Assembly (NCBI GenBank): GCA_030522415.1
Contig: CM060113.1
Location: 11,108,065-11,172,064, forward strand
Reading direction: 5' to 3'
From: Channallabes apus
Lineage: Eukaryota > Chordata > Actinopteri > Siluriformes > Clariidae
DNA length: 64,000 nucleotides
Shown: positions 33,951 through 45,161 of the stretch, piece by piece
Layout: every line of letters starts with the position of its first letter
Position numbering within the stretch: position 1 is the first letter of the stretch
Position numbers and translations under genes: made by a program
The notes under the pieces: model-generated
Seen by the model: the letters and a program-made list of their open reading frames with translations, nothing else
Databases searched by the model: none
Told to the model about the DNA's origin: nothing

Positions 33951-34100
33951 TCGGGCAAATTTAACAAATTTATAATTTTTTCTCAGTATTCGGGGAACAG
34001 ACACAGTTTCTATAGGACAAGCTATGTGTGTGCGTCTATCACTACGGTGAGTTGTGATGTGGCTAATATGTTTGGAATCTACAGTATGACTTACCGCCAG

Positions 34101-35069
34101 TCAGATGGTTCGTAGTCTTCTGGAGATGTTGTCAGAGAGGACCGCTGCTCCAGCTCTGCTAGGGTGTAGGCCATCGGTGTGATAGAGCCTAGGACGCTCC
34201 CAGAAAACATTCCAGTTATCAACAAAGCGTAATTTCTGTTGTTGACACCAAGATTGTAACCATTCATTAAAAGCAAATAATCTACTGAACTTCTCGATTC
34301 CTCGCTGAAATGTGGGAAGCGGTCCAGATACGATGATCCTTGTCGTGGGTGATGTGCTGCGGACCTTCTCGACCAGGCTCCTGAAGTCCTTCTTTAGGAT
34401 CTCCGTCTGCCTCAGCCTGGTGTCGTTCGTGCCGGCATGAAGAACCACAGCTCCAATGTTCTTCCTCAGGGCAGCAGGCACCTGTGCAGCAACATCAAGA
34501 ACACGTGCACCAGGTAAACAGCGTGTGTGCACCTTACCTTTAGCCGTGGTAGCACGCACGTGACGAACGATGGAGTCTCCGATGACCAGGACGTCTTGTG
34601 CCGTCTCGCGGAGAGGAGCGAAGCGGTTTTGGGTCGAGATGTCGAAGACGGGTGATGGTGGTGGAGGGGGAGAGGTCCTCGCCCGGGGCTTGGCGTGCTT
34701 CTTCCGCCGCTCCTGTATCCAGGGTCCATGGTATCCCGGCGCCGGGGTGTAGGAACACTGGGCGGGCTGCGTCCTTGGTGTGTTGGACCTGGGCAGAGAA
34801 ACACGCGGGGTTGAGGTTGTAGGAGAATTCTCACGCCGAGAATTTACCTGGGACAGGTGAGTGTCGGTCCGCGTCGATTCCAGCGTGGCTTTCCGCTGCT
34901 GTAACCGGGCCAGCTTCACCTGTAGCTCACGGATCAGCTTCTCCATGGCCTCCACCTCCAAATCCACCGAGTGCAGCTCCAATGTCTCCTCACCTGCACT
35001 CAGAGGCAGAATCACAACCGACATGGTGTCTAAACACGGAAAATAATCGGTGTGAGGAAGCGAAAACAA
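34101..35069 (-). CDS. L2 ORF1: coiled coil plus SGNH-type esterase
   Basis: 322 codons. Residues about 33-67 form a coiled coil (EAMEKLIRELQVKLARLQQR). A basic Pro/Ser/Thr-rich middle follows (RTSPPPPPSPVFD). From about residue 160 comes an SGNH hydrolase domain: VLVIGDSIVRHV (block I Ser), LHAGTNDTRL (block III) and HTDGLHPSRAGAAVLSD (block V Asp and His). Such ORF1 proteins are known in CR1/L2 LINEs and are thought to bind RNA and possibly lipids. The ORF is complete with a clear ATG; an internal ATG 15 codons in could also serve. Confidence 0.9.
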   Translation of the reverse strand: MFSLPHTDYFPCLDTMSVVILPLSAGEETLELHSVDLEVEAMEKLIRELQVKLARLQQRKATLESTRTDTHLSQVNSRRENSPTTSTPRVSLPRSNTPRTQPAQCSYTPAPGYHGPWIQERRKKHAKPRARTSPPPPPSPVFDISTQNRFAPLRETAQDVLVIGDSIVRHVRATTAKGKVHTRCLPGARVLDVAAQVPAALRKNIGAVVLHAGTNDTRLRQTEILKKDFRSLVEKVRSTSPTTRIIVSGPLPTFQRGIEKFSRLFAFNEWLQSWCQQQKLRFVDNWNVFWERPRLYHTDGLHPSRAGAAVLSDNISRRLRTI

Positions 35070-35660
35070 ACTTTACAAACATACGTGATAGCCGGGCTAA
35101 CGGGCTAGCGATGCTAATGCTAATTAGCGATGCTAATGCCGGCTAAAAGCGGTGCGCTGCAAAACAATTAAAACTTAACGATATAACACGCGTTTCGAGT
35201 AAATATATTATAAGATACTTATCCGTTTTATGTACACTCTTCGTAAGGGGACGAAAAAGTTTAAAAGTTGGTCAGTATGGCGGAGCTCGGAAAAAAGCAG
35301 CGTCTCAGTGTCCTCGTACAAGGCCTTGTATCAAAAGCTATTGCACATTATGGCACGTTATCAAAGTGGTATTAATGATGGAATATACTGTAGACCTGTT
35401 TAAGAATGAAATTTTATTTGATATCAGAACTAACAGAGTGACTTTTAATTAGCCTATTTCATAATGTGACTAATGCATTAAAATTGGCAAAGGTGGCAAA
35501 CTATTTGGGAGCGATACAGCGTGGTGTTGTGTTAAACTGAAACCGTGATGTAGCGCGGCCACATAAAGGGGCATTTTTTAACAGCGAAATGATTGAAGAG
35601 CTAATGCTGCTCACCTGCGTCAGATGTGCCCTAGCGGTTGCTATTTTCCCCTTTTGACAG

Positions 35661-36201
35661 TGTTGGTCACCGGGCAAGCTCCCACACGCATGCGCGATTG
35701 CGACGCGAGGGAACCCGGATGTGAATCTGATCACGTGTGCCGGCATAAAGCCGGAACCGGCGAAGAAGCTGGCACAGAGAGACTACCCCCAGCGCGCTGA
35801 TTATTGTTGTGAGAGAGATTGTTTGTCGAGTGTGAAGGAGTGCTTTTCCATGGTCGAATTATTCCTCAAGGTCAATCACAATTCACCTCTCGTTCCGTTA
35901 CTCGTGCCCCCGGAGTTGTCATCTTTTCCGGTGAGGTCGAGTAAAGTCTCTCCCGTACACCATATCATTCACCATCATAGCACACACCCCTGCATACACC
36001 ATACACTTTGTTTATAGTTGTATTATATTTGTATATATTGGTTTTGGTGCACCTTGTTTGTTGGTTTATTTTGTACAATACACTTTGGTTTATTTCACTA
36101 CAAGCTTTTGTGTCACGTCGTATTTTGTGCCTCCGCAGTTGCGCAATACCGGAAGTGTTGATTACCAGCCCATATATAGATTCCCGAATCCAAGTGTTAC
36201 A
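35661..36201. repeat. LTR-like repeat related to the insert in the gypsy element
   Basis: Bounded by TGTTGG on the left and GTTACA on the right (reverse: TGTAACACTTGG to ACCAACA). It holds CAGCGCGCTG, TTTTCCGGTGAG, TTGTATATATTGG, TTGGTGCACCTT and TTGTACAATACACTTTGG, in the same order as the reverse complement of 21226-21777. No clean target duplication was seen, so limits are approximate. Confidence 0.5.
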
Positions 36202-36597
36202 GTGTGGCTCATGTAAATTTTTCCTGTAGACAAAACTTCAGCCCTTTTCATATTTTCCCCGTGGTCGTTATTTAAAAAAAAAAAATGAATAAATTTGCCT
36301 TCCAAGGCAACAGATTATGGAGCTTCTTGACCTGCTCAGACCTGCGCGTGCCAGGCCAACTCGTCCTACTTACGCTCCCCGTCCCAATGTCCAGCTCCTC
36401 GCTGCTTTTTGTTTAAAATGTTTCATTCATCATTGGCCATTAACCATAACTTTATGGGCTTTCCTTTTTATTAAATTTGATTTAGTTAAATGAGAAAATA
36501 ACCTTGGGAGTTTCCCCGCATCGATTCATTTTTCTGGGTGATTGTAATGCGTAATACTTCACTTATGCGATTTGACTCGCTGTGAGATGCGGTGTTA

Positions 36598-37034
36598 TAC
36601 CCCTATCTCACCTGCGTGGGCTCGCACTGTGGCCGATAGTAGGGTTCATCATGATTCACCTCGAGTTTTTGCGCTGTGGTTACGTTTCCATCTTTCCGCG
36701 TGAAAAATGAAATGTTTATTTTTTTTGCTGGTCCTCGCGGAAGCTTGCTGAACTTCGCGGAAAACGTTAAAGGAACGTCGCGGGCAATCGCGCCACCTCA
36801 CGGAGACGAGTCAAGCCGCACAGGTGAGATACTGTAGGGGTATTAGGCACCGTGATCCGCCTCGAGTGACTACCCAACGTTCCACGAAGATCTGCAAGGT
36901 CCGCGAGCTTCCACATGTTAAACATGTTAAATTTTTTTGCGTGGTAAAAAATGGAAACGTAACCATGGCACCAAAACTCGCACTGAATCATGATGAACCG
37001 CATTGCGCGAAACCGCGTAGGTGAGCTAGGGGTA
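36598..37034. mobile_element. Palindromic MITE with TTA target duplication
   Basis: TTA lies at 36595-36597 and 37035-37037. The inverted ends start TACCCCTATCTCACCTGCGT on the left; the right end, read inward, is TACCCCTAGCTCACCTACGC. The inverted homology extends about 95 bp inward (GGTTCATCATGATTCA on both arms). An internal copy of the right terminus followed by TTA (36821-36845) points to a nested or chimeric origin. Harbinger-type is the best guess. Confidence 0.82.
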
Positions 37035-37562
37035 TTAAACCTCCACTCTGTCATCTCATCGTCACTCTGTCAACCCCAACAACTGACATACTTCACATTG
37101 TTTCTGAAGCTGGTGAAGAGTGTTATCAGCTGTTTTTCAATCAACTATGATTGTATACCCGGTTCGTTTCACCGCCACAGCTTACATGAAAATATTAGCA
37201 ACAGTTTGGTGATTTAATTAATATATTTGTCTATTATGGCATGTTATTGATAAGTTAACCCATGTCAAAATAAACGCTATTAAAAGAATTTAGTGCAATG
37301 TTTAATTTGCAAAGAAAGTGCCGTCTTTCTTAACGCTGTCATGCAAAAGGAGTCAAAAATCGATTCCTGAGCAACCGATGTCCGCTAATTCACGACCTTC
37401 ACTGTAGACAGCGCCTTGTAACATCGGACGTAAGAGGCAGCGACTTAAGAAGACTCCTAAGAGCCAGTTCGAGAAATACACTTAGAAAAGTTATCACTTA
37501 ACGTAAGATATATCTTAAGAGTGTTCTTAGCAAGCGAATAGTGTGCGTTATCGAGAAACCGG

Positions 37563-37625
37563 CCCCTGATTCCCCTGGGATAGGTTCCAGCCCTCCCATG
37601 ACCATCTACAGGATAAGCAGTATAA
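37563..37625 (+). repeat. Right half of the split dispersed repeat
   Basis: CTGATTCCCCTGGGATAGG to CAGGATAAGCAGTATAA continues the repeat interrupted at 25344. Confidence 0.75.
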
Positions 37626-38740
37626 GATATAATAGACCAAAGGGATATCCTGCAGCTGAAGTAAGCTGAAGTAAATGCCTCTAAAATAATCACAGAAATT
37701 AATGCAAAAGTTGTCAGTGGTGCGAGTGGTCACTAGGCTAATGGACTTTATGTTAATATACTGCAAACAAGATATGCGAATGAAACTAAGTATTATGTTT
37801 GACAAATTTGCACGTAATCTGTGAAGATACAGTACAGATTTTTCTTTCCCCATCATGTCTCATGTAAAATTTGTTAGTTTTTAGTTTTAGGAATATAAGT
37901 CATATAATCCAAATATCAATATTATCTTTAGTCTAACCCTAATTTTAACCACTGAAAAGGTTGCCTTATGCAAGAATTAATCCTATATCACATGTGGTAG
38001 AAAGCACCACAAGGCCATGTCTCAGTGTTCTAAAGCTTTGACATTGACTTGGCTGTGTGAGTAAATAAATGCTCCACTTTCTCACTCAGTGATCAGTGAT
38101 TACAAACTTTTTGCTGACTGCACTTTGAAGAGCAGATATTCCTGGTGGGCATTTTGAATGCCATACATTCTGCAGATGACATTTTCAATGAATATATATT
38201 GGCACTATGGATTCAAACATCAATTGCAACCTTACCTATGGTCAAGTGGCAGCCTCGTCAATCACATGATCCCTTACCTCCTGCTCAGTGAGACGGACCT
38301 GCCATTCTGAGACTCCACAACAATCTAGCACAACAAGATTAACCACTAGCAGCCATCTCTATAAGTGCATAGGTTTATCCAGACTGATCATACAATAGTG
38401 AAATATACAATACATCAATGCTACCCAAGCATGCAGGACTTTGTAATTTAGATTTTGCTTTATTGAACAATAATTTATTCACAGATCAGATTGCTAGTTT
38501 GTTTTCTTTTATTTAAACCATATGTATAGTCATGTTAAAATGCTAATATCAGCTCTTTTAATTTTATGTTTTTTTTAAACATCCAAAAAATCATCTTATC
38601 ATAGGAGGTCTTAGTACTAGCCAAATACAGCCTCAGATGAGCAACAAGATAATTTTAAATGTGTAAATATTTTCTTTAAGAAAATGAAGTAAAAAAAAAA
38701 AACATGTAGGCAATTCTAAGTAGTAAATATAAGTAAAGTT
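37626..38740. other. Unassigned stretch
   Basis: No gene, RNA or transposon end recognised. Confidence 0.45.
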
Positions 38741-39560
38741 GCAATCAGGTGCTGCTAATCATCAACCCTTAATGAATTAATCATCAGCAGGTGGTGCGGA
38801 CCTCTATAAAATCAGAAGTTTGGGCAAGTTTCTGGTTATTCAGGAGCCAGAAAAAAACAGATACATAAGCAATAGTTGTTGCACATCAATCTGAAACTGG
38901 CATAATACCATTTTCAAACAATGTGGGGTTCAACATTCTACAGTGAGAAATTATTAACAAGTAGAAAGCATTCAAGAGGGTTGCCAATCCTGCCAGGAGT
39001 GGATGTCCTGGTACATTCACCCCAAGGTCAGACTGTGCAATTTCCAAAGAAATACCAAAAAACACTCAAATCCTACTGGCCTCACTGAACAGGTTAAATG
39101 CTAAAGTTCACGCAGCACAATTAGAAGTAACCTGAACAAGGTTTGTTTGGAAGGGTTGCCTCCCTGTATTATGTCCAAAAAGAACATGAAGGCATGATTG
39201 AGGTTTCATTACTGCATCTCAAGAAACCAGAAGACATCTATAACCATGTCCTATGAACAGATGAGACCAAAGTGGAGTTGCTTGACTTTAATGCGTACCG
39301 TCATAGTTGGCAAAAATCAGTTTTTCAGCACAGCTATGAAGCGTTGATAATTTGGTCTAGCTTTGCAGTCCCAGGACCTGGGCACCTTGAATCAACCAAC
39401 TTCTCTGTATACCAGAGTTTTCTAGAGGTGAATGCAATATTATCTATCCAATATTATCTGTCCAAAAGCTAAAGCTTGGTCATAAATGGGTCATGCAACA
39501 GAATAACAATCCAAAGCAGACTAGTATTTTTAAAAAAAATAGTTGTATGTTGTTCAGCAG
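38741..39560 (+). pseudogene. Decayed Tc1-like transposase
   Basis: Scattered plus-strand blocks: a start-side block near 39140-39200 (FGRVASLYYVQKEH), TDETKVELLDFNAYRH at about 39258-39305, and FAVPGPGHLES near 39360, matching the SDETK and GGG..WGCF..GPG regions of Tc1 transposases. Stops and frameshifts abound. Element ends not found. Confidence 0.65.
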
Positions 39561-39920
39561 AGGATGAATTTGCCTAATACTGTGTATTTTTATTTAATGT
39601 TTTTGTGTTTTTACACACAAAAATAGAATGAAAACGTAAGGTAATAACTTTTAAATATGTCTGTATATATGCTCCTCTGGTGGTCTTATTTCTAGCAAAA
39701 CATATAAATCTGAGAATTTATTCTATTATCATTTTCTACGTGGGTGTAAAATGCTTTGGTCTGGCAGCATTATGCATTTTTTTAGCACAATTTTTAATGG
39801 TTTGTTTTTAAGATGCATTTAGGTGCTTTTTTTATTTATTTATTTATTATCCCTAACTATTTTCTCTTTGAATATTATCTACATTATAGCAGAATCTTGA
39901 CTCTAAGTCTTCACTTATCT

Positions 39921-39973
39921 GATCATTGTCTGACCCCAAACCACTTGATCTGGTTTGGGGTCAGACAATGATC
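39921..39973. repeat. Perfect 23-bp hairpin
   Basis: Arms at 39921-39943 and 39951-39973 are exact reverse complements with a 7-nt loop (CTTGATC). The arm includes TTGTCTGACCCCAAACCA. It resembles a small-RNA precursor in shape, but perfect pairing and lack of context equally suit a local inverted duplication. Confidence 0.88.
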
Positions 39974-41134
39974 TAATCAGAGTTAATTATTTCAAACTAC
40001 CTGATTCTTTTTAGTTTAAAAAGTTGTTCTAGTCAAGTGTGAATTCAAATGTCTGAGTGGAAAAATTCAACCTCTTCTCTGAAGCTTAAGTGCATTAGTA
40101 TTCGTTACATCAGAAGGAGCAGAAGGACATGAGGCCACAGATGGCTGAGTTTAAATGCCAAGGGCTGCAGTAATAAAGTCATAATGGACAACATATGTAC
40201 CTGGAGAGCTAATCTGGTTAGACAAAAGAGACATCTTATTTTAACTTCACTGACATTCTTAAATACGTAAACACGTCTTCAGTACACAAACAATCTTTTA
40301 AGTGTATGTATAAATAAGTGTACTGTATGTTTAACTCCAGCACATGACATGAACATGAAGCCTGTGAGGATAATGTCCATCAACTATATATGTACTGTAG
40401 TGTATACAGCATGTTTTAAAGTACCAGAATTTCCAATGACCATTTAAAAATTTTATGCAGTACATGCAAAGATTATAGAACCAAGAAGGACAACCATCCT
40501 AAATATATTCTCATGGGCCTTTGTGGTAGAGTGGTGAGAGGCAATTACGTTCTGAGTAAAAGGCAAATTGCTTACACTTAAAAGACTCTAAAAGCATGAG
40601 CATGTTTTGATGAGACAAGAAAAAAAAACTTTTTAGGCTAAGCTCCAAGCACTACATCAGACAAAACCAGGTACTCATCAAATGACTAATACCATTGTAC
40701 TGTACAGTTAAGTATAGTGGTGCTGGCATCTTGCTTTGTGGGTGGTTCTGAGTGGCAGGAATGGGAATCCTAGTTAGAAGGATGAATGCATCAAAATAGA
40801 ACAAGGGGGTTGACAAAAAAAATCTGTGAAGTTAAAACAGACAAATCAAATTGTCCCCATGGTTTGAAGATAAGCTTGTGTGCTTCGGATCATAAATTAC
40901 TAAATACATTTATCTTTCATTAAATCTACATGAAGATAATCTTTAGCTCACCATTTGAAAAGACATCTTTAACATTTTATCATGATGATGATCTCAACTG
41001 CCACCTTGTTTGTTTTTACTAATTTGTTAGTTCTTGAACTATCCATTGTCAGATGTTCAGTTAAGCACATCTTGACATATTTTTTAATTAATTTAAAGTA
41101 CTTCTTAAGAAAACCACCAGCGCATGACCTTCCA
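39974..41134. other. Unassigned stretch
   Basis: AT-rich, with no supported gene. Confidence 0.45.
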
Positions 41135-41390
41135 CACTGGACAGGATGCCAATACAATTGCAGGACACAGAAATACACACACACAATTGACATACAACAG
41201 GCAATTTGGGAATGTCAATTAATCTGCATGTCTTTGGACTGTATGAGAAAACCGGAGTAGGAGGAAACCCACAAAGTGCAAGGAGAATATGCAAACTTCA
41301 TGGACACAGAATCGAGGCGGGAATCAAACCCAAACCCTGGAGGTTTATGGCCACAGTGCTAATGAGAAGTTTTCATCAGAAGCACTGGTG
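41135..41390 (-). repeat. Dispersed repeat, reverse orientation
   Basis: GGACAGGATGCCAATACAAT, TTAATCTGCATGTCTTTGGA and GAGGAAACCCACAAAGTGCA are the complement of the same very common teleost repeat seen split at 25220 and 37563. Confidence 0.7.
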
Positions 41391-41499
41391 AAAGAAATGA
41401 AAAAGGAAATATAATTAGATCTATTCATAATAAAAATGTATATAATAAAATTATATATCCAGGTGTGTACATAATGAGAATATATGTCTACAAGTAAAG

Positions 41500-42240
41500 T
41501 GACAAGCATTATAGTGGGATACTGTAGGTTTTTAAATTAGGGAGCCTGATGGCCTGGAAGAAGAAACAATCCTTCTGTCTGGTGATGCATGCAACCATAC
41601 CCCTGTATGATCTAGCAAAATGTAACAAGGAGGACAGTCTACCTTCTGAGGTACTTGATCCTATTTAGGATGGTTGTCCTTCTTGTAGGTTCTATAATCT
41701 TTGCATGTACTGCATAAAAAATGTATGTACTTTCTGCAAGCACTGCTGTTGCAAGGTTTCCTGAAGGGTAGGGAGTCTGTTGGCTAGGATAATCTGTGCT
41801 GCCTCCACCACCATCTGTAGTGGTCCATACCAGACTGTGGTGCAGTATCTCAGTAGGCACTCAATGATGTCCCTGTAGAGGTTTGTAAGAATGTTCGTAT
41901 TCATGCCAAATTTTCCTCAGAAAATAGAGGTGCTGGTGTGCTTTCTTAACCATTGTGTCTGTGTATAATGTCTAGGAAGAGTCATTGGTAATTTGCACAC
42001 TGAAAAACTTGAAGCTGCTGACTCTTTCACCCATGGCATCACCAGTGTAAATAGAGAGGCATCCATCCACTCTCTTCTGTTTTGCTAACTTTTAAAAGAG
42101 ACATTGCTATCCAGGCACCATCTTGGTAATGGCTTCACTTTCTGTCTAAAGGCCATCCCATTGTTGTCTGTGATAAGGCCTTGGATGGTTGTGTCATCAG
42201 CACAAACTTATCTTAATAATGATATTGGAGGGCACTGAGC
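41500..42240 (-). mobile_element. Decayed LINE RT fragment (CR1/Rex1-like)
   Basis: The minus strand gives the FADDT-type region (TGTCATCAGC on plus near 42190-42200), then ECLLRYCTTVWYGPLQ and QIILANRLPTLQETL (41904-41639). Frameshifted throughout. Same general type as 3085-4665. Confidence 0.65.
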
Positions 42241-42329
42241 AGTTATTTGGTGCAGCCATGTGGTTGCTTGTTGGACAGGAGCTGTACGCTACTAATTGAT
42301 AAACCTGACCATGCCAAACTAGCTGTCTA

Positions 42330-43640
42330 TCTCCAGATGTCCAACTAAGCCCAATATCAAACCCCTCTATAAGATCCTGGAAAAGGTAGTAATGCCGCAG
42401 CTATTTTCATGTATACATAGGCATAGCATAAATAAAATCTATCTGTAAAAATTTAGGCCTCATCATAGCACAGATACAGTTTTTATTAAAGTAGTAAATG
42501 ACCACCTACTGTCCTCCGTTCAGGGTTTCGTCTCCCTGCTCATGTTACTTGACCTTGGTGCAGCTTTTGACACCACTGATCCTAGTTTTCTTCTTACTAT
42601 ATTAGAAAATGTAATAGGAAATAAGCGAATGGCCATCTCCTCCTCAGATCCTATTTGACTAATCAGGGTTAAATAGTGTCTATTCCACATATTCTCAAAT
42701 AAAGTTTGGTGTTCCACAGGGTTCGGTTTTAGGCCCACTGATGTATTTGCTTCAAATTAAAATTTTATTTGTCACATACACAGTAATACACAGTACGATA
42801 TGCAGTGAAATGGCTTAGAAAACTGCTCATGACCTTAAAATAAAAGACTATGAATTGGAATAGGAAATAAATATGAAAAATAAAATAGAGGGTGAATTTA
42901 ACTAGGAAAGAATAAAATAAATATATAAAAATTAAAGTTAAGATAAAATAACTGTACAACAATACACAATATAGAAAATATATGAATAATATATGAACAG
43001 TAAGAGCAACTGTACGAGTAGGAAAAGTATGGTAATGTCCAGGGTTGTGCAATCCACATGTTTAAAGTGTCTTGTGCAGTGCGAATATGCTTAAAGTGAT
43101 TTATTTAAAGTGACTTGTGATAGTGATTGAGTGGTTTGATGACCACGAAGTGTAGTTGTGCAGTGGTCACTAGTGTAAATGAATGTCCAGAGTGTGTGTA
43201 AAAACCATATGTGTGGGTCAATACTGTGTGGTGGTGTGATTGAGAGTCCGTATCGCCTGCGGGAAGAAGCTCCTCCTCAGTCTCTCTGTGTTAGCCTTCA
43301 GGGAGCAGAATCACTTTCCTGACCTCAACTGAGAGAACAGTCCATTGTTGGGATGGCTGAGGTCCTTCACGATCTTCCTGGCCTTGGTCCAGCACCTCCT
43401 GCTGCTTTACATACTACCTCTGGGCAACATAATTCAGAAACTTGGTATTAGTTTCCGTTGTTAAGCTAATGAGACACAATTAAATGTCTCAGCCAAGCCA
43501 GATGAGAAAGGCCAGCTTAATAAATTTGAGCAATGTGTGAAGGACATAAGAGACTGGATGATCTAAAATAACTACGTTCTATGTAATCCTGACAAGATAA
43601 AAGTACTGGTACTAGGACCACATGCAGCTAGATGTAATTT
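42330..43640 (+). mobile_element. L2-type LINE RT relic split by another repeat
   Basis: Before the split, plus-strand blocks read LLDLGAAFDTTDPS and [14 protein letters not shown]. After it (from about 43405) come LPLGNIIQKLGISF, KFEQCVKDIRDWM and CNPDKIKVLVLGP. These match consecutive parts of the intact RT at 26.2-27.6 kb. Stops and frameshifts are present. Confidence 0.8.
42750..43404 (-). repeat. Repeat inserted in the L2 relic
   Basis: It starts AAATTAAAATTTTATTTGTC ACATACACAGTAATACACAG and ends in a block with CCTGCGGGAAGAAGCTCCTC and CAGCACCTCCTGCTG, both common in teleost LINE-related repeats. It sits exactly between GPLMY and LPLGN codons of the RT. Limits are approximate to about 10 bp. 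Confidence 0.68.
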
Positions 43641-43819
43641 GAAGCTTACAGATGTCGCCATTAAAAGCGCACGTTTCGAGAAAAGGGATCCCGTGACTTG
43701 CCGCGGCTTTGCGCGGCTGCGTGCGGGAAACTGTGAACATGCCCTGCATTACCTGTAGGGGGCAGTCGTGTTTCAGTCTGAAGTATTGTGTGTCTACTGA
43801 AGCCGAAAATGTGTGCAAA

Positions 43820-43935
43820 TTAAACCGCGCATGCGTGTTTGGAGACGCTGTGCCCGCGCTGTGGATCAATCGGTTGGGAATCATCACGGAGGTACAACAC
43901 GGCGTGGCTGCAGCTGGAGTTTGTCGTGTTCGAGG
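43820..43935 (+). other. Possible first exon of an unidentified gene or relic
   Basis: GC-rich sequence with ETLCPRCGSIGW in one frame and EVQHGVAAAGVCRVRG in the next, ending at a good donor (CGAG|GTAAGT). The CPRCGS motif could be half of a zinc ribbon. The frame change suggests either non-coding use or decay. The family was not recognised. Confidence 0.35.
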
Positions 43936-44656
43936 TAAGTTTAGATTTCTTTTTTGGATGTGATTCTCGCTTTCATGACTCCCAATTAATGTTCATCTTA
44001 ATCTCAGGACGTACAATTAGCAATATTTCAGTTTTTAATGGTGTGGAGATTCACAAAACACCGTTTTCGTGTAAAAACCTGAACCTACGGAGCCCCCCAG
44101 GGGTCCTGTGGTAAATAAATAAATAAATAAAATAATAATGAACTGAGCGCGCGGATTAATAAACCGAGATGCGTGTTTCTTACCCCCACACCTCGTGAAA
44201 ACGGCGTGTTCAGACAACGGCTCGTCGGTGAGATGCCATTTCTGAACAAACTGAGTCGTGTGTGTTAAAGCATTAAATGGTAAAAGAGCACTAGCAATAA
44301 ACGTTTTTTTTTCTGAAGCCGAACTTTATTAATGAGTTATGAGTAAAGAACCTGTACATATGTTCATACAGTACTGACAGCAGCTCTAATTTGTCTAAAT
44401 CGCATTGCAGACAATAAAAATAAGTCGAGTCATCCTGTGACCTTGCATGCTTAATCTTTCCACACATGATTCTTGCTTCTCACTTTTTCCTTAATCCCTC
44501 GCTAATCTATCTTGTATTTTTCTAACAGTGTCAGAAACTTTGTGTTAGTAGCACTGCTTGACATGCTTGATGCCTTCCTCTTTTGTAATTTGCTTTGGAT
44601 AAAGTAGTTGTACGAATAAAAGATTATGTAATGATACGATGTAAATATTTTCACAG

Positions 44657-44713
44657 AAACAAAGCGTAAAGATGAGACATGAATCTGAAGAGGATCTCTT
44701 TGATGATTGCCTG
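44657..44713 (+). CDS. Candidate internal exon, unidentified gene
   Basis: A 57-nt phase-0 exon between TTTTCACAG and CCTG|GTAAAG, encoding KQSVKMRHESEEDLFDDCL. It joins in frame to the exon at 45162. Its acidic character fits the family of the next exon. The short length makes this tentative. Confidence 0.45.
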
Positions 44714-45161
44714 GTAAAGCATTGTTTTCTTATTAATTATACAATTTATTAATACCTTGAATATAGTGTTTGTTGTATTGGACAGAAGCATATAAATGCA
44801 AATGAATATATAAATCTGAGTAATTATTGAACGAATTTTCATGTTTGGACTAACCCTTTAAATACAAACTCAGCATTCATCATAGGATTTCCTGACACTG
44901 TAAAGGTGCAGAGTAATCTATGGAGTGTAGCCATCTCATGCCATGTTTTACAATGTTTTAGTGATGCAAGATTATTGCTAAAGCAATTTAACCCAAGTTT
45001 AACAATCTGAAGTATATGAAGTGATGGTCATTTTTTATTATCAATTATTTTCATTATTTTTTTTTCTCTGTGAAATGAAGTCAGCACAGGTTGAAGCAAT
45101 TCAGATTTTTTTTTTTGGTTTCTCAAAATAAATTATTTATTTTCTTGTACATTTTATGCAG

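Larger units (their letters stand above)
25525..35300 (-). mobile_element. L2-type LINE, near full length, split by a 4.9-kb element
   Basis: On the minus strand the order is 5' region (about 35300-35070), ORF1 (35069-34101), ORF2 endonuclease (about 33950-32589), inserted element, ORF2 RT (27685-26151) and 3' UTR ending in an AAT-rich tail near 25541-25582. The 3' UTR carries AACTCCCTGAGATGGCATTA and AACCTTGAGAGGAATCAGAC (plus strand), typical of teleost L2. Apart from the insertion, both ORFs look open over their domains, suggesting a fairly young copy. Confidence 0.9.
25345..37562. mobile_element. Composite nested insertion with GGCC/GGTTTC ends
   Basis: The left end reads GGCCCGGTTTCTTGAA; the right end, read inward, is GGCCGGTTTCTCGATA. 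Both ends carry subterminal CTTAAG- and TTCTTAG-type motifs. Because the flanks are two halves of one older repeat, the whole 12.2 kb entered as one element that later gained a LINE, an LTR-like segment and MITEs. Target duplication is unclear; superfamily (possibly Harbinger-like) is uncertain. No transposase was found. Confidence 0.62.

Noticed and set aside
25345..37562. One intact 12-kb autonomous transposon
   Set aside because: No transposase was found, and the interior resolves into a LINE, the 4.9-kb element, an LTR-like repeat and a MITE.
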